A DNA stretch of 64,000 bases from G963422745 sp965214285. GTDB taxonomy: Bacteria; Actinomycetota; Acidimicrobiia; Acidimicrobiales; Aldehydirespiratoraceae. Made by a program: the position numbers and the translations under genes. The stretch lies in NCBI GenBank assembly GCA_965214285.1, contig OZ243946.1, forward strand, positions 2,046,001 to 2,110,000, written 5' to 3'. Under the pieces are notes generated by a model, which saw nothing but the letters and a program-made list of their open reading frames with translations, searched no databases and was not told the origin of the DNA. Shown here one piece after another: positions 28,162 to 36,395 of this stretch (its first letter is position 1; each line of letters begins with the position of its first letter).

Positions 28162-28686
28162 ATGCCCCAGCCGATCACAACCCACGTCTACGGCGAGTAC
28201 TGGAGCAACGACGGCCGGCGCAGCGAGCTGGGGCTGTTGATCCACGGTCTGTTCGAGCAGCCCGATGCCGACGCTCTGGACACCCTGGTCGGCCTGCTCG
28301 CCCGCTGGATCGAGACGCTCGACCTGCCCGACGACGCCGTGATGGTGGCCGTTCCTGCCGCCGAGCCGCGCAACGCCGCCGGCGAGAATCTGCCCACGCG
28401 TCTCGCCGAGGAGCTGGCCGTCGCCACCGGCCGGCCCTTCGAGGCGACCTGGCTCAGCAGGGCCAGGACCGGCCCGCGCCTGCGTGATCTGCCCGCCGAC
28501 GGGCGAGCCGAGGTGGTCCAGGAGGCCGGCTATCGGGCCGATCCGGCAGTGGCGGGCCGCGACCTGGTGCTGGTCGACGACGTGCTGCTCACCGGCACGA
28601 CCATCTCGCATCTCGCGGACCTGGCGCTGCAGGCAGGCGCCGCCTCGGTCACCGCGGTGGTGGCGGCCCGCACCCGCCGAGTCTGA
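28162..28686 (+). CDS. ComF-like phosphoribosyltransferase family protein
   Basis: A 174-aa protein with the type I phosphoribosyltransferase PRPP loop LVLVDDVLLTGTT near residue 140 and upstream ATGRPFEATWLSRARTGPRLRDL resembling the ComF substrate region. The zinc-finger N-terminus of classical ComF is missing; instead there is a short beta-rich start (THVYGEYWSNDGRRSELGLLIHGL). ComF proteins are linked to DNA uptake, but the fold is shared with purine/pyrimidine salvage enzymes, so the role is not certain. Start ATG 28162 was chosen because upstream codons would cross the 9-bp inverted repeat. Converges on the selenoprotein gene. Confidence 0.75.
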   Translation: MPQPITTHVYGEYWSNDGRRSELGLLIHGLFEQPDADALDTLVGLLARWIETLDLPDDAVMVAVPAAEPRNAAGENLPTRLAEELAVATGRPFEATWLSRARTGPRLRDLPADGRAEVVQEAGYRADPAVAGRDLVLVDDVLLTGTTISHLADLALQAGAASVTAVVAARTRRV

Positions 28687-28786
28687 GGGCCACAGAGAGC
28701 CAAGGCTCCGCCCTAGTACAAGCGAACCCGTGTCGAGCCGCTTCGGGCAGAGCAGTTGGACGTAGTCAGGCCACGAGCCCTACGGC

Positions 28787-29428
28787 TCAGGCGGAGCGTT
28801 TGGCGAGCAGGCGGTCGATCCAGGTCACGTAGCTGTCGACCTCCTGGGCGCCTGCGATCGGCAGCACCCCGTCGATCAGCACCGTGGGCACCGCGGTGAT
28901 GCCTGCCTCCCAGGCCTCGTTGTGCTCGTCGATCACCTGGCCGGCCGCGGCGGGCCGGCCCTGCCGCAGCGCCTCGGCGAAGCCGTCGCGGTCCTCGCCC
29001 ACCTCGGCGGCGAGGTCGGCCAGCACCTCGGGGTCCGAGATCGTGCGGTTCTCCGAGAAGTAGGCCTCCAGCAGCCGCCAGTGGAAGGCGTCGGCAGACC
29101 CAGGCGCGAAGTCGTCCATCACCTTCGCCGCCACCTGGGCGCCCATGCTGCCCGACGGCCCCAGGTCGTCGCTCGCCCAGACCCGGAACACGGCCTCGGG
29201 CTCCAGCGCCGCGGGCCGCTGCCACGACTTGGTGTACTCCACGAAGCGGGCCTGGTCGGCGCGTTGCTCGTCGGGGGTCTTCTCCTGCGGGCGCAACAGG
29301 AACGCCTTCCAGCCGATCTGGATCCGGTCCCCGAAGTGCGCTGCCAGCTTCTCGACACGGACCGTGCCGACGTAGCACCACGGTCAGAGGAAGTCCGACC
29401 AGACCGTGAGGCGCAGCGGGCGAGCCAT
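28787..29428 (-). CDS. DsbA-family (FrnE-like) oxidoreductase, probable selenoprotein with U-P-W-C active site
   Basis: Read through one in-frame TGA (29384-29386, codon 15), this is a complete 213-aa DsbA/FrnE-type thioredoxin-fold protein: LTVWSDFL, then the UGA codon, then PWCYVGTVRVEKLA. Relatives have C-P-W-C here, so the UGA sits exactly at the first catalytic Cys and Cys18 is kept. Downstream features are intact: the helical insert, and the cis-Pro loop AVPTVLIDG. An 8-bp stem with a GUC loop follows the UGA at SECIS distance. Start ATG 29428 has TAGGGT six nt upstream (leaderless). A conventional gene caller would truncate it to 169 aa starting at 29296, losing the active site. Alternatives: sequencing error or TGC-to-TGA mutation. 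selA, selB and selC are not in this window. Confidence 0.82.
29352..29386 (-). promoter_or_regulatory. UGA codon with bacterial SECIS-like stem-loop
   Basis: On the minus strand, after the UGA (29384-29386) there are 13 nt, then UCGGCACG (29370-29363), loop GUC (29362-29360) and CGUGUCGA (29359-29352). The arms pair over 8 bp with one G-U pair. The first loop base is a G, 22 nt after the UGA. This meets the published bacterial SECIS rules as I recall them: loop 16-37 nt from the UGA, loop of at least 3 nt with a G among its first two bases, and a stem of at least 4 bp. It would recruit SelB and Sec-tRNA. Confidence 0.7.
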
Positions 29429-29434
29429 CAGGCG

Positions 29435-29440
29435 ACCCTA
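29435..29440 (-). promoter_or_regulatory. -10 hexamer of the selenoprotein gene
   Basis: TAGGGT on the minus strand ends six nt before the ATG at 29428, giving a transcript that begins at or next to the start codon. The same hexamer at nearly the same spacing precedes the P450 and EamA genes, which supports the upstream ATG as the real start and hence translation through the UGA. Confidence 0.5.
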
Positions 29441-29604
29441 GCGCCGCCATGGGCAGCCAACGCCTGCGCTGGGCAGCCCAAGCCGGCGTGGACAACCAAA
29501 CCGGCGCTGGACAGCTATTGCCAGGCATGGCGACGGCACGCAGCCAGTGTCGGAGATGGCTGGAGATGGGCGCGCAGCAGGCCGCTTGTGACAAGGTGAG
29601 CACC

Positions 29605-30483
29605 GTGGCCAAGTGCGCTTTCATAGGGCTGGGGGCGATGGGCTACCCGATGGCCGGTCACCTGGCGGCCGCCGGGCACGAGGTCTGCGTTCACAACCGC
29701 ACCCCGGCCCGTGCCGAGCAGTGGCTCAGCGAGCACCGCGGCGAGTCTGCGCCCACGCCGGCCGAGGCCGCAGCCGGCGCCGAGATCGCCTTCGTCTGCG
29801 TGGGCGACGATCCCGACGTGCGGGCCGTGGTGGCCAGCGACGACGGGGCGCTGCGCGCTATGGCGCCCGGGTCGCTGCTCGTCGACCACACCACCACCTC
29901 GGCGGGCCTGGCCCGCGAGCTGCACGCCGCAGCCGCCGCAGCCGGGGTCGGCTTCGTGGACGCCCCGATATCGGGCGGCGAGGCCGGCGCCGTCAACGGC
30001 GTCCTCACCGTGATGTGCGGCGGCACGCAAGCCGACTTCGACAGAGCCGCTCCGGTGATCGCCTGCTACGCCCGCGCCTGCAACCTGCTCGGCGGGCCGG
30101 GCTCGGGCCAGCTCACCAAGATGGTCAACCAGATCTGCATCGCCGGGCTGCTCCAGGGACTCAGCGAGGGCGTCGACTTCGCGTTGCGGGCAGGCCTCGA
30201 CATCAGCGACGTGATCGACACCATCTCGCTGGGCGCAGCGGGCTCCTGGCAGATGCAGAACCGGGCGCTGACCATGGCCGAGGACCGCTTCGACTTCGGT
30301 TTCGCCGTGGACTGGATGCTCAAGGATCTGCGCATCTGCTCTGCCGAGGCGGCACGGGTCGGCGCGGCCCTGCCGGTGACCAGGCTCGTCGAGGGCTTCT
30401 ACGAGCGCCTCCAGCAGCAGGGCCACGGCCGTCTCGACTCCAGTTCGCTGATCAAGCTGCTCGCCGACGATGCGCGAGCATGA
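29605..30483 (+). CDS. NAD(P)-dependent oxidoreductase, 3-hydroxyisobutyrate dehydrogenase family
   Basis: A 292-aa beta-hydroxyacid dehydrogenase. The N-terminal Rossmann fold is CAFIGLGAMGYPMAGHLAAAGH; the substrate loop is DAPISGGEAGAVNGVLTVMCGG; the catalytic Lys lies in GSGQLTKMVNQICIAGLLQG. Start GTG 29605 is preferred because AAGGTGAG (29593-29600) is a good ribosome site four nt upstream and the protein then begins at M-A-K like relatives; GTG 29596 and ATG 29566 are longer options. Substrate (3-hydroxyisobutyrate, tartronate semialdehyde or other) cannot be told. It begins a run of plus-strand catabolic genes. Confidence 0.9.
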   Translation: MAKCAFIGLGAMGYPMAGHLAAAGHEVCVHNRTPARAEQWLSEHRGESAPTPAEAAAGAEIAFVCVGDDPDVRAVVASDDGALRAMAPGSLLVDHTTTSAGLARELHAAAAAAGVGFVDAPISGGEAGAVNGVLTVMCGGTQADFDRAAPVIACYARACNLLGGPGSGQLTKMVNQICIAGLLQGLSEGVDFALRAGLDISDVIDTISLGAAGSWQMQNRALTMAEDRFDFGFAVDWMLKDLRICSAEAARVGAALPVTRLVEGFYERLQQQGHGRLDSSSLIKLLADDARA

Positions 30484-30511
30484 GACGCCGCAGAGAACCG
30501 AGGAGAGCGCC

Positions 30512-31570
30512 ATGAGCCTGCCCATACCCGCCACAGCAGCCGAGATCACCCCGAGCTGGCTGTCGGCCGCCCTGGGCACGACCGTCGACGATGTCGCCCT
30601 GACCCATATAGGCGAGGGCATCGGCGTGTCGAGCGCCGTCTACCGGGCAAGCCTCGCCGGCCACGACCCGGCCGTGCTGCCCGACACGCTGGTGGTCAAG
30701 CTCCCCGCCCTGGCCGAAGAGGCGGTGTTCACCTCGACCGTGCTGTCGATGTACCGCCGAGAGGTGGCCTTTTTCGCCGAGCTGGCCGACGAGTCGCCGA
30801 TCCGCGTGCCGAAGGGCTACTACGGAGCGGTAGCAGACGAGGGCAGCCCGTTCGTGCAGGTGATGGCCGACATGAGCGGCCTGCGCGTCGTCGACCAGCT
30901 GGAGCCGATGGAGACCGCCGACGTGGAGACCGCCGTCGACGAGCTGGCCGGCTGGCACGCCCACTGGTGGAACGCCGCCGACCACCTGGTGGAGCGGGGC
31001 ACCGCCATGGCGCTCACCGACCCGATCTACCCGGCGGTGCTGCCCATGGTGTTCGCCGAGGGCTGGGACAAGATCAACGGCGTCATGGACATCGCCGAGC
31101 CGATCGCCGCGGTCGGCCCGTCGTGGGCCGAGCGGATGCCTGAGCTGATCGCCGGCCTCTGCAGCGGTGCCCGCACCCTGCTGCACGGCGACTACCGGGC
31201 CGACAACATGCTCTTCGGCCACGACGGCAGCATCGTGCTGCTGGACTTCCAGCTCACCGGCGTCGGCAGTGCCGCGTATGACCTCGCCTACTTCGTCACC
31301 CAGAGCCTCGATGCCGAGACCGCGTCGGCCCACGAGGCTGCGCTGTTCGAGCGCTGGCTGGGCGGGCTCGCAGCCGGCGGCGTGGCCGAGGCCGACACAG
31401 CGGACCTGTGGCAGCGCTACCGCGAGGCCGCCTACTTCTGTCTGGTGTACCCGGTGGTGGCATCGCGAGGCGTCGACTTCGACGACCCCCGCCAGTACCA
31501 GCTCATCGACAACATGAACACCCGCATCGCCCGCGCCATCGACGAGCTCGGCCTGGCCGACCTCGCCTGA
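30512..31570 (+). CDS. Aminoglycoside-phosphotransferase/choline-kinase-like kinase
   Basis: A 352-aa protein with a protein-kinase-like fold of the APH/CHK group that phosphorylates small hydroxylated molecules. The N-lobe has TLVVKLPALAEEAVF with the ATP Lys, the catalytic loop is LLHGDYRADNMLFGHDG and the metal site is IVLLDFQLTGVGSAAYDLAYF. ATG 30512 has GAGGAG six nt upstream. Similar kinases in actinobacterial catabolic clusters often act on alcohols or acyl-CoA precursors; the substrate is unknown and antibiotic resistance should not be assumed. Confidence 0.85.
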   Translation: MSLPIPATAAEITPSWLSAALGTTVDDVALTHIGEGIGVSSAVYRASLAGHDPAVLPDTLVVKLPALAEEAVFTSTVLSMYRREVAFFAELADESPIRVPKGYYGAVADEGSPFVQVMADMSGLRVVDQLEPMETADVETAVDELAGWHAHWWNAADHLVERGTAMALTDPIYPAVLPMVFAEGWDKINGVMDIAEPIAAVGPSWAERMPELIAGLCSGARTLLHGDYRADNMLFGHDGSIVLLDFQLTGVGSAAYDLAYFVTQSLDAETASAHEAALFERWLGGLAAGGVAEADTADLWQRYREAAYFCLVYPVVASRGVDFDDPRQYQLIDNMNTRIARAIDELGLADLA

Positions 31571-31689
31571 GCCCTCGCGGCGGTCGCCCAGCCGCGTCAG
31601 CGCTGATGACAGAGCCGGCGCGGCACCTAAGCTGCGCTCTCTGAGTCGTGTACCGGCCCAGGTACCGGTCGAAACCTGAGGTGGACCTC

Positions 31690-32583
31690 ATGCCCAGCGT
31701 CTTCATCACCTGCGCCGTCACCGGCGGCGGCGACACCGTCGGCAAGTCGGTCCACGTGCCGGTCACGCCCCAGCAGATCGCGGACGCCGCCATCGACTCT
31801 GCCAAGGCCGGCGCGGCGGTCGTGCACTGCCACGTGCGCGATCTCGACACCGGCCGCCAGAGCCGCGACCTCGACCTCTACAAGGAGCTCACCGACCGCA
31901 TCCGCTCCGCGGGCACCGACGTGGTGCTCAACCTCACCGGCGGCACCGGCGCCGACCTGACCCTCGGCCCGCCGGACCGGCCGCTGCCCTTCGACCCCGC
32001 CGGCACCGACCTGGCGCCCGTGGAGGAGCGCATGGCCCACATCCGCGAGTGCAGGCCCGAGATCGCCACCATCGACATGGGCACCATGAACTTCGGCGAG
32101 AGCGACTACATCATGACCAACTCGACCAGCCAGCTCGACGAGATCGCCCGCGCCTTTGGGGGCCTCGACACACAGCCCGAACTGGAGTGCTTCGACACCG
32201 GCCATCTCTGGTACGCCAAGAGCCAGGAGGAACGCGGCCTCTATGAGGGCAAGACCATGCTGGCCCAGCTCTGCATGGGCGTCCCCTGGGGCGCGCCCGA
32301 CGACATGAACACGCTGATGGCGATGGTCAACAACGTGCCCGACCACTGGCACTGCTCGGCGTTCTCGATCGGCCGCCGCCAGTTCGCCTACGTGGCCGCC
32401 GCGGCGCTGGTGGGTGCCAACGTCCGGGTCGGCCTCGAGGACAACCTGTACCTGTCCAAGGGCGTCAAGGCCACCAACGTCGACCTCGTGGAGCGGGCCG
32501 TGCAGATCCTCGCGGCGCTCAACGTCGACATCATGGGCCCCGCCGAGGTGCGCGACATGCTGAGCCTCACCAAGCACGGCTGA
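31690..32583 (+). CDS. BKACE family beta-keto acid cleavage enzyme (3-keto-5-aminohexanoate cleavage-like)
   Basis: A 297-aa TIM-barrel zinc enzyme (formerly DUF849). The family condenses a beta-keto acid with acetyl-CoA to yield acetoacetate and a new CoA ester. Zinc ligands His46 and His48 are in VVHCHVRD, and the later EPELECFDTGHLWYAK-like region (here QPELECFDTGHLW) and RVGLEDNLYLSKG are the family's conserved C-terminal blocks. ATG 31690 follows GAGG. Between the kinase and an amidohydrolase, it fits a catabolic route feeding CoA esters to the acyl-CoA dehydrogenases downstream. Confidence 0.9.
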   Translation: MPSVFITCAVTGGGDTVGKSVHVPVTPQQIADAAIDSAKAGAAVVHCHVRDLDTGRQSRDLDLYKELTDRIRSAGTDVVLNLTGGTGADLTLGPPDRPLPFDPAGTDLAPVEERMAHIRECRPEIATIDMGTMNFGESDYIMTNSTSQLDEIARAFGGLDTQPELECFDTGHLWYAKSQEERGLYEGKTMLAQLCMGVPWGAPDDMNTLMAMVNNVPDHWHCSAFSIGRRQFAYVAAAALVGANVRVGLEDNLYLSKGVKATNVDLVERAVQILAALNVDIMGPAEVRDMLSLTKHG

Positions 32584-32689
32584 GCCCGGCCCCGCCAGCC
32601 CCGCAGCCTCGCCCGGCCCCAAGCCCCCGCCAAGCCTGCCGAAGCCGGCTTGGCCCCGGCGGCCTGTGCCCATATAGGCTGGCCGGCAG

Positions 32690-33880
32690 ATGAGCGAGCG
32701 CTACACCGTCATCACCGCCGACGCCCACGCGGGCGGCAACATGGCCATGTACGAGCAGTACCTGCCCGCCGAGTGGCAAGACGAGTACCAGCGCTGGCGC
32801 GGCGCCTACCGCAACCCCTACCGAGACCTCCAAGACGACGGCCGCAGCCGCAATTGGGACGACGAGCGGCGCACCAGCGAGCAGTACGCCGACGGGATCG
32901 TCGCCGAGATCACCTTCCCCAACACCGTGCCGCCGTTCTACCCGACCGGCGCCCTGCTGGCCCGCTCGCCCCGCAACGCCGAGGAGTACCGCCGCCGCAA
33001 AGCCGGCCTCGACTGCCACAACCTCTGGCTCAAGGACTTCTGCGACCGCCTGCCCGGCCAGCGCTGCGGCCTGCCCCAGATCTTCCTGGAGGACATCGAC
33101 GACGCCATCGCCACCCTGCAATGGGCCGCGGCGGAGGGCTTCAAGAGCTTCCTGCTGCCCCACGTGGCGCCCGACATCGACCTGCCCGGCTTCTGGTCGC
33201 CGCACTGGGAGCGCCTCTGGGCGGCCATAGCGGACCTCGATCTGGTCGTCACCCACCACGGCGGCAACGGCGCGCCCGACTACGGCAAGGATCCCGCATC
33301 GGGGATCATCTTCTTGATGGAGGTGCCGTTCTTCGCCCACCGCAACCTGGCGCATCTGGTGATGAGCGGCGTGTTCGAGCGCCACCCCACGCTGCGCTAC
33401 GTGATGACCGAGCAGGGCGTCGCCTGGGCCGTGGAGGAGCTGCGCCGCATGGACGGCTACCACGCCCAGATGCGCCACGGCCGGGTCGGCGAGCTCGGCT
33501 TCTCCGCCGACATCGTGCTGCCGCTGCGGCCCAGCGAGTACTTCGAGCGCAACGTGTGGATCGGCGCCAGCTTCCCGTCGCCCGGCGAGGCCGCCGCGAT
33601 CCGCGCCCTCGGCGTGCACAAGGTGATGTGGGGCTCGGACTACCCGCACCACGAGGGCACCTACCCGTTCAGCACCGAGGCGCTGCGCCGCTCGTTCAGC
33701 GACTGGCCCGAGGCCGACATGCGCAGCCTGCTCGCCGGCAACGCGGCGGCCGTCTACGGCTTCGACCTTCAGCACCTCGCCCCGCTGGGAGACGCCCACG
33801 GCCCGCTCGTCGCCGAGGTCGCAACCCCCCTGGATGCCACCCCCAAGGGGGCCACCAGCCCGGCCTTCTTCAAGGCCTGA
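32690..33880 (+). CDS. Amidohydrolase family 2 metal-dependent hydrolase/decarboxylase
   Basis: A 396-aa TIM-barrel protein of the ACMSD/amidohydrolase-2 group. It starts YTVITADAHAGG, a variant of the usual D-x-H-x-E metal motif, has THHGGNGAPDYG in mid-protein, VMTEQGVAWAVEELRRMDG, and the C-terminal metal site WGSDYPHHEGTYP. TAGGCT (32675-32680) is nine nt before the ATG, consistent with a leaderless or near-leaderless start. It is related to the two minus-strand amidohydrolases at 61947 and 63307. Actual reaction (hydrolysis or decarboxylation) unknown. Confidence 0.88.
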   Translation: MSERYTVITADAHAGGNMAMYEQYLPAEWQDEYQRWRGAYRNPYRDLQDDGRSRNWDDERRTSEQYADGIVAEITFPNTVPPFYPTGALLARSPRNAEEYRRRKAGLDCHNLWLKDFCDRLPGQRCGLPQIFLEDIDDAIATLQWAAAEGFKSFLLPHVAPDIDLPGFWSPHWERLWAAIADLDLVVTHHGGNGAPDYGKDPASGIIFLMEVPFFAHRNLAHLVMSGVFERHPTLRYVMTEQGVAWAVEELRRMDGYHAQMRHGRVGELGFSADIVLPLRPSEYFERNVWIGASFPSPGEAAAIRALGVHKVMWGSDYPHHEGTYPFSTEALRRSFSDWPEADMRSLLAGNAAAVYGFDLQHLAPLGDAHGPLVAEVATPLDATPKGATSPAFFKA

Positions 33881-33890
33881 GATCCGGGTG

Positions 33891-33931
33891 TTGCAATTGC
33901 CGCGCAGTCGTGTATAGTTCTGCGTCAGAAC
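33891..33931 (+). promoter_or_regulatory. Promoter with overlapping palindrome, upstream of the sulfatase
   Basis: TTGCAA (33891-33896) and TATAGT (33913-33918) are spaced by 16 nt, the most consensus-like housekeeping promoter in the window. A perfect inverted repeat GTTCTG-cgt-CAGAAC (33917-33931) overlaps the last two bases of the -10 and the expected start site, the position of a repressor operator. The regulator is not identifiable. Confidence 0.6.
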
Positions 33932-33939
33932 TCAAGGTC

Positions 33940-33995
33940 TCCGAATTGGGGGATTCGGACGAGGATGGTGCCGTCTACGGATGGCACCATCCTCG
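33940..33995 (+). ncRNA. Structured 5' leader or small RNA with two perfect hairpins
   Basis: Downstream of the promoter, two perfect hairpins follow each other one nt apart or less. The first is TCCGAAT / ATTCGGA around a G-rich 6-nt loop (33940-33959). The second has 13-bp arms, CGAGGATGGTGCC (33960-33972) and its complement (33983-33995), around a 10-nt loop. No U-tract follows, so it does not read as a simple intrinsic terminator. It would lie in a roughly 90-nt untranslated leader of the sulfatase mRNA, or form a separate RNA. It matches no RNA family that I recognise. Confidence 0.5.
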
Positions 33996-34013
33996 CGTTC
34001 TCCCCAGGCATCG

Positions 34014-36353
34014 GTGAGCGCTGAGGGCGGCTCTGAGGGCGGCGACGAGAGCGGCGGCGCCTACGAGGGCTTCGAGGGCCGCGTGGGGCGGGTCTTCTCC
34101 ACCTCCGAGCCGGCCTGGCCGACCCCGCCCACGGCGCCGCCGGGCGCGCCCAACGTGGTCGTCATGCTCGCGGACGACCTGGGCTTCGCCGATCTCGGCT
34201 GCTACGGGTCCGAGATCGACACCCCCAGCCTCGACCGGCTCGCCGCCGAGGGCCTGCGCTTCACGAACTTCCACGTCAACCCGATGTGCTCGCCCACGAG
34301 GGCGTCGCTGCTGACCGGGCTCAACCACCACCTCGCCGGCATGGGCCACGTGGCCCACAGCGACCCGGGCTTCCCCGGCTACGCGCACGAGCTGCGCGAC
34401 AACGCCGTCACCATGGCCGAGCTGTTCCGAGACGCCGGCTGGGCGTCGCTGATGGTCGGCAAGTGGCATCTCTGCAAGGACTCGGACCTGCACGAGGCCG
34501 CCTCGCGCCGGAGCTGGCCGCTGCAGAGCGGCTTCGACCGCTACTACGGGATCCTCGACGGCTTCACCAACTTCCACCAGCCGCACCGGCTCTATGAGGA
34601 CAACCACCACGTGGCCGTCGACCGCTACCCCGACGGCTACTACTTCACCGACGACCTCACCGACCGGGCCATCGCCATGATCGACGACCTGCGCTCCTCG
34701 CACCCGCGCAAGCCGTTCTTCTTGTACTTCGCCCACGGCGCGGTCCACGCCCCGCTGCAGGCCAAGGCAGCCGACATCGCCAAGTACGCGGGCGCCTATG
34801 CCGCCGGCTGGGACGCAGTGCGCGCCCGCCGCTACCAGCGCCAGCTCGATCTCGGCGTGATCGCGCCGCACACCGTGCTGCCGCCGCGCAACAGCGAGGA
34901 GCTCCACGAGGTGCGGCCCTGGGACGACCTCAGCGGCATCGAACGCGAGACCTTCGCCCGCTACATGGAGATCTTCGCCGGCATGGTCGACAACGTCGAC
35001 CAGAACTTCGCCCGCCTGCGCGCCCATCTGGAGGCCCTCGGCGAGTGGGACAACACCATCGTGGTGTTCACCTCCGACAACGGCGGCTCCCGCGAGGGCC
35101 TGCACAACGGCACCTCCGCCTACTTCCGCACGCTGCTCTCGCAGGTCCGCGCCACCGAGCTGGAGGACATCGCCGTCGACCACTCGCGCCTGGACCTGCT
35201 GGGCGGGCCGCGCACGCTGGCGCACTACCCGATGGGCTGGGCGATGGTGTCGGGCACGCCGTTCCGGCTCTACAAGACCAACACGCATCAGGGCGGCCAT
35301 CAGGTGCCGTTCATCGTGTGCTGGCCCGCCGGGATCGCAGCCCGCGGCGAGATCCGCAGCCAGTACCAGCACGTGACAGACCTGCTGCCGACCCTGGCGG
35401 AGATGGCCGGCCTGCGGATCCCCGCCGAGCGCGGGGGCCGGGCGCTGCCGCCTCCCGCCGGGGCCTCGATGACCGCAGGCATCGCGGATGGCTCCGCGCC
35501 GTCGAGCCACATCGAGCAGTACTACGAGATGACCGGCCACCGCGGCTTCTACCGCGACGGCTGGTCGGCGGTGACGTGTCACCGTCCCCGCCGGCCGTTC
35601 GCAGACGACCGCTGGGAGCTGCACAACCTGGCGGAGGATCCCAGCGAGTCGCGCGACCTCGCCGCCGAGCATCCCGACAGGCTGGCTGAGCTCTGTGACG
35701 CCTGGGAGTCCGCCGCCTGGGCCAACCAGGTGTTCCCCCTCGACGAGGGCAACGCGGTGAAGATGATCACCAAGCCGCCCTGGCATGCCGATTATTCCGA
35801 GCCGGTGGTGCTGCGGCCGGGCAACGCCACCCTGGAGCGCTGGCGTGCGCTGCAGCTGATCACCGGGCGCGACTTCGCGGTGGAGATCGCCCTGGCCTGG
35901 GCGCCCGGCGACTCCGGCATGCTGGTCGCCCACGGCGATCAGGGAGGCGGCTACGCCCTCTACGTCGAAGACGGGCGGGTCTTCTTCGTCCACAACGGCT
36001 ACGGCGACATGACCGTCGCCGACTGCGGGCCGATCGACGAGAGCGTGGCGCGGGTGCGCCTTGAGGTGGCCCAGCCGGGCAACCTGGTCTGGCGGCCCAC
36101 GATCACCGTCGGCGAGGCCTCGGGGGTGGCCGCGCCGGAGTGCGTGGCGCTGTTCGCCATGGCCCCGTTCGAGGGCATCGACGTGGGCATCGACCGCCGC
36201 TCGCCGGTGAGCTGGGACGTCTTCGAGCGCCACGGCACGTTCGCCTACAGCGGCGCGATCCATTCCGTGACCTATGTGCCCGGCGAGCCGGCGCCCGACG
36301 CGGGGGAGCGCTTCCTGGAGATGCTGCGCACCTCGGGGGCGGCGTTCGAGTGA
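34014..36353 (+). CDS. Arylsulfatase (formylglycine-dependent type I sulfatase)
   Basis: A 779-aa sulfatase. The metal site opens with NVVVMLADDLGFADLGCYG; the modification motif is CSPTRASLLTG with Cys92 as the residue to be converted to formylglycine by FGE (C-x-P-x-R intact); GKWHLCKDSDLH and FTSDNGGSREG complete the active site. The C-terminal about 200 residues form a beta-rich extra domain (GDFAVEIALAWAPGD region). No signal peptide is obvious, so the cellular location is unclear. GTG 34014 is preferred over ATG 33981 because the latter lies inside the leader hairpin loop. The first 35 residues are Gly/Glu-rich. Confidence 0.92.
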   Translation: MSAEGGSEGGDESGGAYEGFEGRVGRVFSTSEPAWPTPPTAPPGAPNVVVMLADDLGFADLGCYGSEIDTPSLDRLAAEGLRFTNFHVNPMCSPTRASLLTGLNHHLAGMGHVAHSDPGFPGYAHELRDNAVTMAELFRDAGWASLMVGKWHLCKDSDLHEAASRRSWPLQSGFDRYYGILDGFTNFHQPHRLYEDNHHVAVDRYPDGYYFTDDLTDRAIAMIDDLRSSHPRKPFFLYFAHGAVHAPLQAKAADIAKYAGAYAAGWDAVRARRYQRQLDLGVIAPHTVLPPRNSEELHEVRPWDDLSGIERETFARYMEIFAGMVDNVDQNFARLRAHLEALGEWDNTIVVFTSDNGGSREGLHNGTSAYFRTLLSQVRATELEDIAVDHSRLDLLGGPRTLAHYPMGWAMVSGTPFRLYKTNTHQGGHQVPFIVCWPAGIAARGEIRSQYQHVTDLLPTLAEMAGLRIPAERGGRALPPPAGASMTAGIADGSAPSSHIEQYYEMTGHRGFYRDGWSAVTCHRPRRPFADDRWELHNLAEDPSESRDLAAEHPDRLAELCDAWESAAWANQVFPLDEGNAVKMITKPPWHADYSEPVVLRPGNATLERWRALQLITGRDFAVEIALAWAPGDSGMLVAHGDQGGGYALYVEDGRVFFVHNGYGDMTVADCGPIDESVARVRLEVAQPGNLVWRPTITVGEASGVAAPECVALFAMAPFEGIDVGIDRRSPVSWDVFERHGTFAYSGAIHSVTYVPGEPAPDAGERFLEMLRTSGAAFE

Positions 36354-36395
36354 GCGGTTGGGCCTCGGCCGCTGCCGGCGAGTAGAAACACGGCT

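Noticed and set aside
28705..28797. tRNA-Sec-like fold: GCTCCGCC and GGCGGAGC pair over 8 bp about 80 nt apart, beside the selenoprotein gene
   Set aside because: Neither strand has a T-arm with a 7-nt TTC loop or a UCA anticodon in a 7-nt loop; the right arm is the coding end (RSA-stop) of the oxidoreductase. Chance pairing is more likely.
28787..29296. A 169-aa oxidoreductase starting at the Met at 29296
   Set aside because: This removes the thioredoxin-fold first strand and the active site. The in-frame sequence upstream, through the UGA, is clearly the missing N-terminus.
33940..33995. Intrinsic terminator for the amidohydrolase gene
   Set aside because: A strong promoter lies between that gene and the hairpins, and no T-tract follows the 13-bp stem. 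A terminator role is not excluded but is less likely than a leader.
33981..34013. ATG 33981 as the sulfatase start
   Set aside because: It lies within the loop of a 13-bp hairpin with no ribosome site; GTG 34014 keeps the hairpin untranslated.
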